This document shows, piece after piece, positions 1-7,607 of a stretch of DNA of 55,554 bases; within the stretch, counting starts at the first letter, position 1, and each line of letters starts with the position of its first letter. The notes under the pieces were generated by a model. The model did no database searches. It saw nothing but the letters and a program-made list of their open reading frames with translations, and was not told the origin of the DNA. The DNA is taken from assembly GCA_016194285.1 (NCBI GenBank), contig JACQBZ010000028.1, positions 89,320 through 144,873 of the forward strand, in the 5' to 3' direction. This DNA is from Nitrospirota bacterium (GTDB lineage Bacteria > Nitrospirota > Nitrospiria > JACQBZ01). Both the position numbers and the translations under genes were made by a program.

Positions 1-1
1 C

Positions 2-1396
2 CGCTTCGTGGCGATCAAACGGGACATCACCGAGCGCAAAAAGACGGAGCAGGCGATTCAGCACATGGCCTATTATGACGCGCTGACCGGCCTACCAAAC
101 CGCACTATGCTCTACAACCATTTACTGAATGCCATTCGGGCCGACGCCGGTGAAGGCAAACCGCTTGCGTTGTTGCTCGCGGACATAGACCGTTTCAAAG
201 AAATCAACGATACGTTGGGGCATGACCGAGGCGATGAGATTTTAAAGCAGGTGGGCCGGAGGTTGCGGGAGGCGATGTTTGAGCGGGACATCGTGGCGCG
301 TCCGGGCGGGGATGAATTTTCGGTTCTGCTGCTGAATATGGCAAGTTCGAAGGATATCGACGTGGCGATTCAAAAGATACTGAAAGCGCTGGATCTGCCC
401 TTTATGATCGAGAACCTTCCGATCCGGGTTGAGGCCAGCATCGGCGTCGCGCTTTATCCCGATCACGCTCAGGCGGCCGAGATCCTGTTTCGACGGGCCG
501 ACATTGCGATGCACAACTCCAAGCGGGCCGGAATCTCTTCTACCGTGTACGAACCGGCCCAGGACAAACACAGCCCGCAGCATCTCGCTCTGATGGGCGA
601 GCTGCATTACGCCATCGAGCATAACGAGCTCCTCCTGTTCTATCAGCCCAAGATCAGCCTGAAGACCCGACACATCGTCGGGGTGGAGGCCCTGGTGCGT
701 TGGAAACATCCGCACCGGGGCATGATCCCTCCGGATCAGTTCATTCTCCCAGCGGAGCAGACCGGGTTGATTCATCCACTGACGCGGTGGGTCCTGGCGG
801 CCGGGATGCGCCAGTGCAAAGCTTGGCGCGACGTCGGAATGGAACTCACGGTCTCGGTCAATCTGTCGGCGCGGAACCTGCTGGACCCGAAACTTCCGGC
901 CCAGGTGACCGAGCAACTTCAAGCGGCAGGGGTGAATCCCGACTGGATGAGGCTCGAGATCACCGAGAGCGCCATTATGTCGGATCCTGCGCATGCCCTG
1001 GACGTTCTGACGAGGCTTCATGAGATGGGCATCCGACTGTCGATCGATGATTTCGGGATCGGCTATTCCTCGCTGGTTTATCTTCAGAAACTTCCGGTGG
1101 ACACGGTCAAGATCGACAAATCCTTCGTCATCAACATGACCAAAAGTCAAAACGACGCGGTGATCGTCCGCTCGACCATTGACCTGGCCCACAATCTCGG
1201 TCTCAAGGTTATTGCAGAGGGCGTGGAGAGCGAGGAAATCTGGAATCAGCTGTCGGCCTTGGGCTGCGATGCCGCGCAGGGCTATTACATGGCCCGGCCG
1301 ATGCCGGCCGACGACCTCACGCGGTGGTTGCATGAATCACCGTGGGGTTTATCTCCGTCCACCGTGAACCCTCTGCCAGACCGCCATCTCACCTGA
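2..1396 (+). CDS. PAS-GGDEF-EAL cyclic di-GMP signalling protein, 5' truncated by the window
   Basis: This is the C-terminal part of a bifunctional c-di-GMP enzyme. The frame is open to the window edge, and the first residues (RFVAIKRDITERKK) are the typical tail of a PAS/PAC domain, so the tracked GTG start is not the real start. A diguanylate cyclase domain follows with an intact GGDEF motif at about residue 100 of the visible part. There is no RxxD inhibitory site five residues upstream, so product inhibition may be absent. The EAL phosphodiesterase domain begins near residue 200 and keeps its main motifs: EAL, NLSARNL, EITES, DDFGIGYSSL, KIDKSF and EGVE. Both activities therefore look possible. 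It is on the same strand as the tetR gene but is separated from it by a promoter. The family assignment is certain; the sensory input is unknown. Confidence 0.95.
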   Translation, partial: RFVAIKRDITERKKTEQAIQHMAYYDALTGLPNRTMLYNHLLNAIRADAGEGKPLALLLADIDRFKEINDTLGHDRGDEILKQVGRRLREAMFERDIVARPGGDEFSVLLLNMASSKDIDVAIQKILKALDLPFMIENLPIRVEASIGVALYPDHAQAAEILFRRADIAMHNSKRAGISSTVYEPAQDKHSPQHLALMGELHYAIEHNELLLFYQPKISLKTRHIVGVEALVRWKHPHRGMIPPDQFILPAEQTGLIHPLTRWVLAAGMRQCKAWRDVGMELTVSVNLSARNLLDPKLPAQVTEQLQAAGVNPDWMRLEITESAIMSDPAHALDVLTRLHEMGIRLSIDDFGIGYSSLVYLQKLPVDTVKIDKSFVINMTKSQNDAVIVRSTIDLAHNLGLKVIAEGVESEEIWNQLSALGCDAAQGYYMARPMPADDLTRWLHESPWGLSPSTVNPLPDRHLT

Positions 1397-1416
1397 TACT
1401 CGGTATATCCCCGGCC

Positions 1417-1446
1417 TTGACATCGATGAGTCAAAGTAGATAAGAT
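1417..1446 (+). promoter_or_regulatory. Sigma-70 type promoter of the tetR-exporter operon
   Basis: TTGACA at 1417-1422, an 18 nt spacer and TAAGAT at 1441-1446. The predicted transcription start falls near 1453, inside the inverted-repeat operator, so a bound repressor would block RNA polymerase directly. The -35 match is perfect; the -10 match is moderate. Confidence 0.6.
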
Positions 1447-1470
1447 AATGAGTGACCACTCACTCATTAT
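1445..1470. promoter_or_regulatory. TetR-family operator, perfect 11-bp inverted repeat
   Basis: Arms ATAATGAGTGA (1445-1455) and TCACTCATTAT (1460-1470) are exact reverse complements around the spacer CCAC. The site overlaps the -10 box and predicted start point and lies just upstream of the tetR ATG. This is the usual arrangement for autorepression by a TetR regulator. Because the tracked GTG start of tetR (1452) lies inside this site, the downstream ATG at 1482 is preferred. Confidence 0.8.
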
Positions 1471-1481
1471 GGGTTCAGCCC

Positions 1482-2108
1482 ATGGCCCGTCCCCGCGCCA
1501 ATCGAAAGGCCCTCATTCTGAAAGCCGCGATCAAGGTGTTCGCACGGCACGGCTTTGCCCGCGCTCGCACGGCGGCCATCGCGCGCGAGGCCCGCGTGGC
1601 CGAGGGCACGATCTACAACTACTTCAAGAGCAAAGACGATCTGATCCTCACGATTTTTGAGCAAACCTGGCGCGATCTGATCCAAGCCCTACGGGCGGCG
1701 CTTGATCCGATTCGAGATCCGATCCAGAAGTTGGCCGTGGTGCTGATGACGGTGCTGGATCTCTTCGAGGCGGACCCCATGCTGGCCGAAGTGTTCCTGG
1801 TCGAGCTCCGCCAGAGCGGAAAATGTTTTTCCAACCAGCCGATGTCCGTGATCCTGGAATTTCTCGACCTGCTCGAGGCCATCCTGAAAGAGGGGATCGC
1901 GCAGGGGGTGATCCGAAAAGACATCAACACCAAAATCGCCCGGGGGTTGCTGTTCGGCGCGGTCGAGAACATCGTTCTCGGCTGGCTCTTGCGCAAGACC
2001 CATCCGGACCTTTTTAAGAAAGAGAAACCCTACACGCTGGCCGAGGCGAAAGAGACCCTGATGAAATTGTTCGCAACCGGCTTTTTTGTTACGCCATCGC
2101 ATCGGTAG
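1482..2108 (+). CDS. TetR/AcrR-family transcriptional repressor
   Basis: A protein of 208 residues, normal for the family. The N-terminal helix-turn-helix (about residues 12-58) has the family signature around TAAIAREARVAEGTIYNYF, followed by a helical ligand-binding domain. The ATG at 1482 is chosen because the tracked GTG at 1452 lies within the operator and promoter. No strong ribosome-binding site is visible before either start. The stop codon TAG is supplied by a palindromic repeat that begins at 2105. It heads a co-directional run of eight exporter genes and very likely represses them together with itself, releasing when a toxic ligand binds. The ligand is not predictable from sequence. 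Confidence 0.9.
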   Translation: MARPRANRKALILKAAIKVFARHGFARARTAAIAREARVAEGTIYNYFKSKDDLILTIFEQTWRDLIQALRAALDPIRDPIQKLAVVLMTVLDLFEADPMLAEVFLVELRQSGKCFSNQPMSVILEFLDLLEAILKEGIAQGVIRKDINTKIARGLLFGAVENIVLGWLLRKTHPDLFKKEKPYTLAEAKETLMKLFATGFFVTPSHR

Positions 2109-2133
2109 GGGCGCACGGCCGTGCCCCCCCTAC
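2105..2133. repeat. TAGGGGC-type palindromic repeat at the tetR stop codon
   Basis: The unit starts GTAGGGGC and ends CCCCTAC with the self-complementary core GCACGGCCGTGC, so it can form a long hairpin. It belongs to the same family as the elements at 5127, 7539 and 26264. The TAG of its left arm is the stop codon of tetR. Confidence 0.8.
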
Positions 2134-2154
2134 AAAACATAGGGAACCATTAAG

Positions 2155-3276
2155 ATGCCCTCGATCGCGCGAAAAAATCTTTTTCACGACCGGACACGTT
2201 TCGCCATCACCCTGATCGGCATCACCTTCTCGGTCGTCCTGATCTTCACCACGATCGGGGTGTATCTCGGTTTCATGCAGGACGCCTCGTTTATTATGGA
2301 GTCGATCCCGGCCGATATTTGGATCACGTCAAAAAATCTTCAGAACTTTAATTTCGCCTGGCCGATTTCGGAGCGCAAGCTGGATCAGGTCAAAGAGGTG
2401 AAGGGTGTGGCCGAGGTCGAAAAGATGATCCACTCCTGGGGGGTGATGAAGCTGTTCAGCGGCGGGACGGAGCAGGTCGAGATCCTCGGCCTGGATCCCG
2501 AAGGGCCGCTGGGCTTTCCCTGGCCGCTGGCGGAGGGCCAGCCGACGGATGTGAAGGGAGGCGAGTTCGTGATCGTCGATCAATCCTCGGTCAAACGGTT
2601 GGGCCGGCTCAAGGTGGGGGACGTCCGCGAGATCAACGATTACCGGGTCAAGGTGGTCGGGCTGACGCGAGGACTCAAGTCGATCACGACCGCGCCCTAT
2701 GTCATCACCTCCTACGACACGGCCGCGCTCTTCAATCCTTACTTCCGTGAGCCGGTTTTCATTCTGGTCAAAACGGTTCCCGGGCAATCGGTTGAAGAGG
2801 TCGCTCAGCGGATCCGGGAACACGTGAAGGACGTGGATGTCTACACGCAGGCCGGATTGAGCGCCAAGACCCGATGGTACTGGACCGTCGCCACCGGCAT
2901 GGGGATGGGATTTCTGCTGACGGCCTTTGTGGGGTTTGTGGTCGGCATGGTGGTGGTCAGTCAGACAATCTACTCCTCCACCATCGAACACATCCGCGAA
3001 TTCGGGACGCTCAAGGCCATCGGGGCGACGAACTGGACGATCTACAAAATTATCCTGGAGCAGGCGGCCGTGAATGCCGTCATCGGTTTTATCGTCGGTC
3101 TGGGGCTGGTGCTGTTGATCAAGAAGGGCTATGATGCGCTGGGGATCGCCATGCTGATTCCTCCGCCGTTGATGGGCGTCGTCTCGGTGCTCACGCTGGC
3201 GATGTGTCTTTCGGCCTCGATCATCTCGATCCGGAAGGTCAGGACACTCGATCCCGTGATGGTGTTCCGGGTATGA
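2155..3276 (+). CDS. ABC exporter permease, MacB/DevC (FtsX-like) type
   Basis: A 373-residue permease with the four-helix FtsX/MacB layout: one membrane helix near residues 18-40, a large extracytoplasmic domain to about residue 235, then three helices to the C-terminus. The N-terminus (SIARKNLFHDRTRFAITLIG) and the motif EFGTLKAIGATNWTIYKIIL resemble DevC of the cyanobacterial DevBCA exporter and MacB-like permeases. MacB-type pumps do not transport through the membrane channel in the classic way; they drive periplasmic substrates through an adaptor and TolC. The ATPase, adaptor and TolC follow directly, so this is the permease of a complete tripartite pump. Substrate unknown. Confidence 0.9.
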   Translation: MPSIARKNLFHDRTRFAITLIGITFSVVLIFTTIGVYLGFMQDASFIMESIPADIWITSKNLQNFNFAWPISERKLDQVKEVKGVAEVEKMIHSWGVMKLFSGGTEQVEILGLDPEGPLGFPWPLAEGQPTDVKGGEFVIVDQSSVKRLGRLKVGDVREINDYRVKVVGLTRGLKSITTAPYVITSYDTAALFNPYFREPVFILVKTVPGQSVEEVAQRIREHVKDVDVYTQAGLSAKTRWYWTVATGMGMGFLLTAFVGFVVGMVVVSQTIYSSTIEHIREFGTLKAIGATNWTIYKIILEQAAVNAVIGFIVGLGLVLLIKKGYDALGIAMLIPPPLMGVVSVLTLAMCLSASIISIRKVRTLDPVMVFRV

Positions 3277-3319
3277 AGCGGCAGGGCTTGCCGCTTCCGG
3301 TGTTAAGGATGTGTTTGCA

Positions 3320-3994
3320 ATGAGCGATTATGTATTGGAAGCCAAAGGGCTTCGCAAGGTCTACGTGGAAGGACCGGTGACGGTCGAGGCGGTGCGCGAC
3401 GTGTCGCTTCAGGTCAAGCCCGGCGAAAGCGTCGCGATCATGGGCCCGTCCGGGTCCGGCAAGACGACGTTGCTCTCGATGATCGGCTGCATCCTTCGGC
3501 CGACCCGCGGCGAGGTGATCATCGAGGGCCGTCCGGTGCGGTGGGAGGAGGACGATCTGTCGCGGGTTCGTTTGGAATCGATCGGGTTTGTGTTTCAGAG
3601 CTTCAATCTGTTTTCGGCGCTGACCGCACTGGAAAATGTCGAGGTGGCCCTGGACCTTCGGGGGATCAAGGGATCGGAGGCGAGGCGACGGGCCCGGGAG
3701 ATGATGGAGGCCGTCGGCCTCGGCGACCGCGTGGATTTTCTCCCGCGCGATCTGAGCGGCGGACAAAAGCAGCGCGTCTCGATCGCGCGGGCACTCGTGA
3801 ACCGTCCGCCGTTGATCCTGGCGGATGAGCCGACCGGAAATCTGGATTCCAAAACGGGCCACGCCGTCATTGAATTGTTGCGGGATCTCGTGGTGAAGGA
3901 ACAACGATCCGTCGTGGTCGTGACGCACGATACGCGCATGATGAATCTGGTTCATCGGGTCTATCATCTGGAAGACGGGGTGCTGGTGTCATGA
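3320..3994 (+). CDS. ABC exporter ATPase, MacB/LolD/DevA type
   Basis: A 224-residue nucleotide-binding subunit. Visible motifs are Walker A GPSGSGKTTLL (about residues 41-51), the signature LSGGQKQRVSIARAL, Walker B LILADEPTGNLD and a switch histidine in VVVTHD. The ATG at 3320 is preferred over the tracked GTG at 3311, because an AAGGA ribosome-binding site lies about ten bases upstream of it. Its stop overlaps the adaptor start in an ATGA. It energises the FtsX-like permease encoded just upstream. Confidence 0.93.
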   Translation: MSDYVLEAKGLRKVYVEGPVTVEAVRDVSLQVKPGESVAIMGPSGSGKTTLLSMIGCILRPTRGEVIIEGRPVRWEEDDLSRVRLESIGFVFQSFNLFSALTALENVEVALDLRGIKGSEARRRAREMMEAVGLGDRVDFLPRDLSGGQKQRVSIARALVNRPPLILADEPTGNLDSKTGHAVIELLRDLVVKEQRSVVVVTHDTRMMNLVHRVYHLEDGVLVS

Positions 3995-5100
3995 AGCGCG
4001 CTTTTTGGATCATCCTCCTGGTTCTGGCCGCGGGTCTGGGGGTCATCGGTGTACGGGTGCTCCACGGTCCGGTCGACTCCGGTCAAACCGTGGCGGTGAT
4101 CTACGGCAACATTCTGGACCGCATCGCGGCCCGCGGGAAGGTCGAGGCCAAGACGACCGTGGACCTGGCCGGGAAGGTCGATGGGCGGATCCAATCCATC
4201 GCGGCCAAGGAAGGCGAGGAGGTTGCGAAGGATCAGGTCGTCATTACCATGGACGATGAGTACGCCAAGGCCGCCGTCGACCAGGGCCGGGCCGAGCTCA
4301 AGGACGCGGAACTCAACTATTCGCGCAGCCGGCGCCTCCTTCAGTCCAAGGCCGCTTCAACGGCCCAGTTCGACGAGGCCTCCGCGAAACGGGATCTGGC
4401 CCGCGCCCATCTCGAAATGGCCGAGGCGCTATTGAAGGATATGCACATCGCCTCACCCATTTCGGGCAAGGTGATCGCGAAATACCGGGAGACGGGAGAG
4501 TCGGTCAAGGCCGGGTTGCCCATTCTCACGATCGCGGATGTCTCGGCCGTCCGGGTCCGGGCCGAGATCGACGAAGACGACGTCGGACGTCTGGCCCTCG
4601 GCCAGGAGGCCTCGATCACCTCGGACGCCTATCCCGGCCGCGTCTTTACCGGAAAAGTGATCGAGATCGGGGAGCGGGTCGGCAAGCGGTCGATCAAGCT
4701 GGAGGACCCTTCCAAGATTACCGACACCAAGGTCCTGGAGGCGAAGATCGAACTCAAGAATATTGAATCGGGGGGCCCGTGCGGCGAAGAAGGAACAGGG
4801 TCCTCCGATGCCCCCCGTGCCCCCGCACAAGCACGGGCAACGCTCGACGCTTGCTTGCCTCCATTCAAACTGGGCATGACGGTGGATGTCAAGATCGACG
4901 TGGTCCGGCGCGATCACGTCTTAAAAATCCCGCGCCGGGTGCTTCAGCAGGACGAGAACGGTTCTTACGTGAAGGTCGTGAAGGAGGGTCGGGGGGAAGG
5001 TCCGCCGGAGATTCGACGAGTGGTTTTGGGGGCGATGGACCGATGGGACGTCGAAGTCCTTCAGGGATTAAAGGAACGAGAAAAGGTGGTGGTCCCATGA
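3991..5100 (+). CDS. Periplasmic adaptor (HlyD/MacA-type membrane fusion protein) with an in-frame repeat insertion
   Basis: A 369-residue adaptor linking the inner membrane ABC pump to TolC. It has an N-terminal membrane anchor (FWIILLVLAAGLGVIGVRVL), a split biotinyl-lipoyl domain, a short alpha-helical hairpin (about residues 95-150), a beta-barrel domain and a C-terminal membrane-proximal domain. Between KIELKNIE and KLGMTVDVKI, where the family normally has only a few residues, there are about 33 extra residues rich in Gly, Pro and Ala. These are encoded by a dispersed DNA repeat (see the repeat at 4771). The reading frame is kept, so the gene may still be functional. Start and stop both overlap neighbours through ATGA, showing tight operon coupling. 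Confidence 0.9.
   Translation: MKRAFWIILLVLAAGLGVIGVRVLHGPVDSGQTVAVIYGNILDRIAARGKVEAKTTVDLAGKVDGRIQSIAAKEGEEVAKDQVVITMDDEYAKAAVDQGRAELKDAELNYSRSRRLLQSKAASTAQFDEASAKRDLARAHLEMAEALLKDMHIASPISGKVIAKYRETGESVKAGLPILTIADVSAVRVRAEIDEDDVGRLALGQEASITSDAYPGRVFTGKVIEIGERVGKRSIKLEDPSKITDTKVLEAKIELKNIESGGPCGEEGTGSSDAPRAPAQARATLDACLPPFKLGMTVDVKIDVVRRDHVLKIPRRVLQQDENGSYVKVVKEGRGEGPPEIRRVVLGAMDRWDVEVLQGLKEREKVVVP
4771..4866. repeat. Dispersed repeat (GGGGGCCCGTGCGGC family) inserted in an adaptor gene
   Basis: The first 45 nt align without gaps to 12835-12879, with two identical blocks: GGGGGCCCGTGCGGC and GTCCTCCGATGCCCCC. By my count 35 of 45 positions match. It contains a hairpin with arms CCCGTGC and GCACGGG. 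Its boundaries are inferred from the extra residues in the adaptor protein, so the right end is approximate. Confidence 0.75.
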
Positions 5101-6533
5101 AGACGCACAGGAAGAAGATCCATGGTGGGGCGTACGGCCGTACGCCCCGACGATCCGGGTTAATCATTTTGATTTTTTTGCTGGGGTTCATGTCCGGACC
5201 CTGGCCGGTGTTGGCTCAGTCCCCGGAACAGGAGACGGTCCGACCGATGACCCTGGACGACGTAAAACGGCTGTCGCTGGAGCGGAATCTGGGTCTCAAA
5301 TCCGCCCAAGCCGATGTGCTCAGCGCCCGGGCATTGACGCAAAGTCAGTTCACCGACTTTTTTCCGAAGCTTTCGGCCGAAGCGCGGTACAGCCGTGCGG
5401 GGGATCTGCAGAGGATTCAGATTCCGGCCGGGAATTTCAGTTCCTCTCCGCCTTTCCCTCGGACGAATGTGGACGTGACGACCGGCGCGTTGACCAACTA
5501 TAATCTCCGGCTGTCGCTGGAGCAGCCCTTGTTCACCGGGGGGGCGATTTATTACACCTATCAAACTGCGAAATTAGGATCCGCGTCGGCGGACCTGGGA
5601 TTTCAGCAGACCGTTCAGGATCTTCTCCTCCGGGTGGAACTTGCCTACTGGGATATTTTGAAGACGGAACGGCTGCAGGAGGTGGCCGAACAACAGGTCT
5701 CCGAACTCAAGGAACATCTCCGGGTGGTGAAGGCCTCGTATGATGCGGGCAGTGTTCCGTACAATGAAGTTCTGAAGACGACGGTGAACCTGGCCGAGGC
5801 CCAACAGCGCCTCCTCACGGCGCGGAACAACGCGGGGCTGGCCAAAATGGCGATGAACAATCTGCTCCACCGGGACCTCGCCGAGCCGATCCCGATGGCG
5901 CCGTCGAAGGGCGATGATTCCGGCGATCTGCCCGGTTATGAGGAAGCCTTAAAGACCGCCCGGGAGCACCGTTTGGAACTGGCGGCGGGGCGGACTCAGG
6001 TCGAAACGATGCACGTCCGTCAGCATCTGGCCGAAAGCGACTACTATCCGAAGCTGAACGCCGTCTTGAATTACACCCGGGCCAAAGAAACCACGGCCGT
6101 CATTCCCGAGAACTGGGAAGTTCTGGGCGTGCTGCGCTGGACGTTTTGGGAATGGGGGAAGACCGGTCGGGACGTCGAACGAACGCGGATCCGGCTGCAT
6201 CAAAGCGAGGATGACCTTCAGGCCCTGGAGGACCGCATCGCGTTGGAGGTCCGCGAACAGCACCTCCGCGCGCAGGAAATGAAGGAAAAGATCGCGGTGG
6301 CCCAAACGGCGGTCCAACAGGCCGAGGAAAATTACCGCATTACCGAGGAGCGGTTCAAGGCCGGCGTGACGACCAATGCCGAGGTCCTGGATGCCGAAAG
6401 CCTGCTGGTCTCGGCCCGCGCCAATCAGACCAATGCGGTTTACGACTTCCAGTCGGCCCGGGCGCGGCTGGCGCGGGCGATGGGGTTGCTGACGATGCCG
6501 ACGAACAGCCCCGGCGGGGAGGTCCGGCCATGA
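5097..6533 (+). CDS. TolC-family outer membrane efflux protein
   Basis: A 478-residue outer membrane channel protein. The tracked ORF begins much earlier, inside the adaptor gene. The real start is the ATG at 5097, which overlaps the adaptor stop (ATGA) and gives a signal peptide (basic n-region, LIILIFLLGFMSGPWPVLA, cleavage before QSPEQE). Two outer membrane efflux domains follow with the usual repeated layout and long helices. The signal peptide n-region includes eight residues (about GGAYGRTP) encoded by a perfect 22-bp palindrome that looks like an inserted repeat. The gene lies between two ABC pumps that each have their own adaptor, so one TolC may serve both. Confidence 0.92.
   Translation: MKTHRKKIHGGAYGRTPRRSGLIILIFLLGFMSGPWPVLAQSPEQETVRPMTLDDVKRLSLERNLGLKSAQADVLSARALTQSQFTDFFPKLSAEARYSRAGDLQRIQIPAGNFSSSPPFPRTNVDVTTGALTNYNLRLSLEQPLFTGGAIYYTYQTAKLGSASADLGFQQTVQDLLLRVELAYWDILKTERLQEVAEQQVSELKEHLRVVKASYDAGSVPYNEVLKTTVNLAEAQQRLLTARNNAGLAKMAMNNLLHRDLAEPIPMAPSKGDDSGDLPGYEEALKTAREHRLELAAGRTQVETMHVRQHLAESDYYPKLNAVLNYTRAKETTAVIPENWEVLGVLRWTFWEWGKTGRDVERTRIRLHQSEDDLQALEDRIALEVREQHLRAQEMKEKIAVAQTAVQQAEENYRITEERFKAGVTTNAEVLDAESLLVSARANQTNAVYDFQSARARLARAMGLLTMPTNSPGGEVRP
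5127..5148. repeat. Perfect 22-bp palindrome inside the TolC signal peptide
   Basis: The arm GGGGCGTACGG is followed by its exact reverse complement CCGTACGCCCC. The sequence matches the TAGGGGC repeat family with the core GTACGGCCGTAC. It lies in frame in the n-region of the TolC signal peptide. Confidence 0.8.
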
Positions 6534-7531
6534 ACAAACGCGTGATTGTCGCCGCCGCGATCGCAGCGGTCTTACTGCTGGGCGCGCTCGCGATGGTTCG
6601 GTATCTCGACCGTCGCGCGGACGGAGCCCGCATCACGGCCAGCGGGACGATCGAAGCGACGGAGGTGAATATTGAGTCCAAAGTCACCGGCCGTATCGAA
6701 CAGGTTCGGGCGGACGAGGGCGACCGTGTGACGGAAGGTCAATGGTTGGTCCAAATTGAAACCCGGGAGATCGAGGCCCAGGTTCGAGCCGCGGAGGCCC
6801 AGGTGGAGGCCGCGCGCGCAAACCTTTCGAACCTCGAGGCCGGGTCGCGTGAACAGGAAATCAAGAAGGGCGAGGCCGCCTTGGAAGAGGCGCAGGCGAA
6901 TCTGGAGAAAACCCGGACCGATCGGGACCGACTGGAAAAGCTGCACAACGACAAAGTCGTTTCGGATCAAGAATGGGAACGGGCCCAAACGGCCTACGAC
7001 GTTGCGGTGGCCAAACAGCGGGAGGCCCGGGAGCATCTCGATCTGCTGAGGGCCGGCACGCGCCGACAGGTGATCGAGGCGGCCCGCGGGGAATTCCGCA
7101 GGGCCCAGGCCGCGCTGGAACTGGTGCAGGCCCAGCTCGACAACACCCGCCTGACAGCCCCGCTCGCGGCGACGGTGCTTTTGAGGAACCGCGAACCCGG
7201 AGAGCTCGCGATGCCCGGGACGCCGATCCTTACGCTGGGCGATCTGGATCATCTTTGGGTCTCGATTTATGTGAAAGAAACCAATCTGGGAAGGGTGAAA
7301 TTGGGGGAGGAGGCCCGGGTTACCGTGGATAGTTTTCCGGGAAAATCGTACCAGGGAAAGGTGACCCACATTTCGAACAAGGCGGAATTCACGCCCAAGA
7401 CGATCCAGACGAAAGAGGAGCGGGTCAAGCTGGTGTTTGAGGTGAAGGTCGCGGTCGAGAATCAGAACGGCGAGCTGAAACCCGGCATGCCGGCCGATGT
7501 AGAATTAATGACGCCGCCATCGGGACAATAA
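6530..7531 (+). CDS. Periplasmic adaptor (HlyD-family, YbhG-like)
   Basis: A 333-residue membrane fusion protein with one N-terminal membrane helix (residues about 5-22), a lipoyl half-motif (ASGTIEATEVNIESKVTGRI), a long coiled-coil hairpin (about residues 75-205, rich in Ala, Glu, Gln and Arg) and a beta-barrel domain. This resembles YbhG of the E. coli YbhGFSR exporter. The start codon overlaps the tolC stop as ATGA. It is followed by one ATPase and two ABC-2 permeases, so it is the adaptor of the second pump in the operon. Confidence 0.92.
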   Translation: MNKRVIVAAAIAAVLLLGALAMVRYLDRRADGARITASGTIEATEVNIESKVTGRIEQVRADEGDRVTEGQWLVQIETREIEAQVRAAEAQVEAARANLSNLEAGSREQEIKKGEAALEEAQANLEKTRTDRDRLEKLHNDKVVSDQEWERAQTAYDVAVAKQREAREHLDLLRAGTRRQVIEAARGEFRRAQAALELVQAQLDNTRLTAPLAATVLLRNREPGELAMPGTPILTLGDLDHLWVSIYVKETNLGRVKLGEEARVTVDSFPGKSYQGKVTHISNKAEFTPKTIQTKEERVKLVFEVKVAVENQNGELKPGMPADVELMTPPSGQ

Positions 7532-7538
7532 TTATAAT

Positions 7539-7592
7539 GTAGGGGCGCAATGCATTGCGCCCTGATTCGGGCGTGATAAATCACGCCCCTAC
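7539..7592. repeat. Composite palindromic repeat, two TAGGGGC hairpins in opposite orientation
   Basis: The left unit is GTAGGGGC with core GCAATGCATTGC. The right unit has core GTGATAAATCAC and ends GCCCCTAC. Each unit is a hairpin, and the outer arms GTAGGGGC and GCCCCTAC are also inverted relative to each other. It fills the gap between the adaptor and ATPase genes. The same composite layout occurs at 26264-26331 with different cores. Confidence 0.85.
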
Positions 7593-7607
7593 CAGTTAGG
7601 GGGAAGG

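Noticed and set aside
242-1333. 363-residue minus-strand ORF opposite the GGDEF-EAL gene
   Set aside because: It is a shadow of a clear enzyme gene, with no domain and arginine/histidine-rich composition typical of antisense frames.
4750-4870. Frameshift or sequencing error in the adaptor gene
   Set aside because: The frame is continuous on both sides and the extra DNA matches a repeat elsewhere in the window, so insertion is the better explanation.
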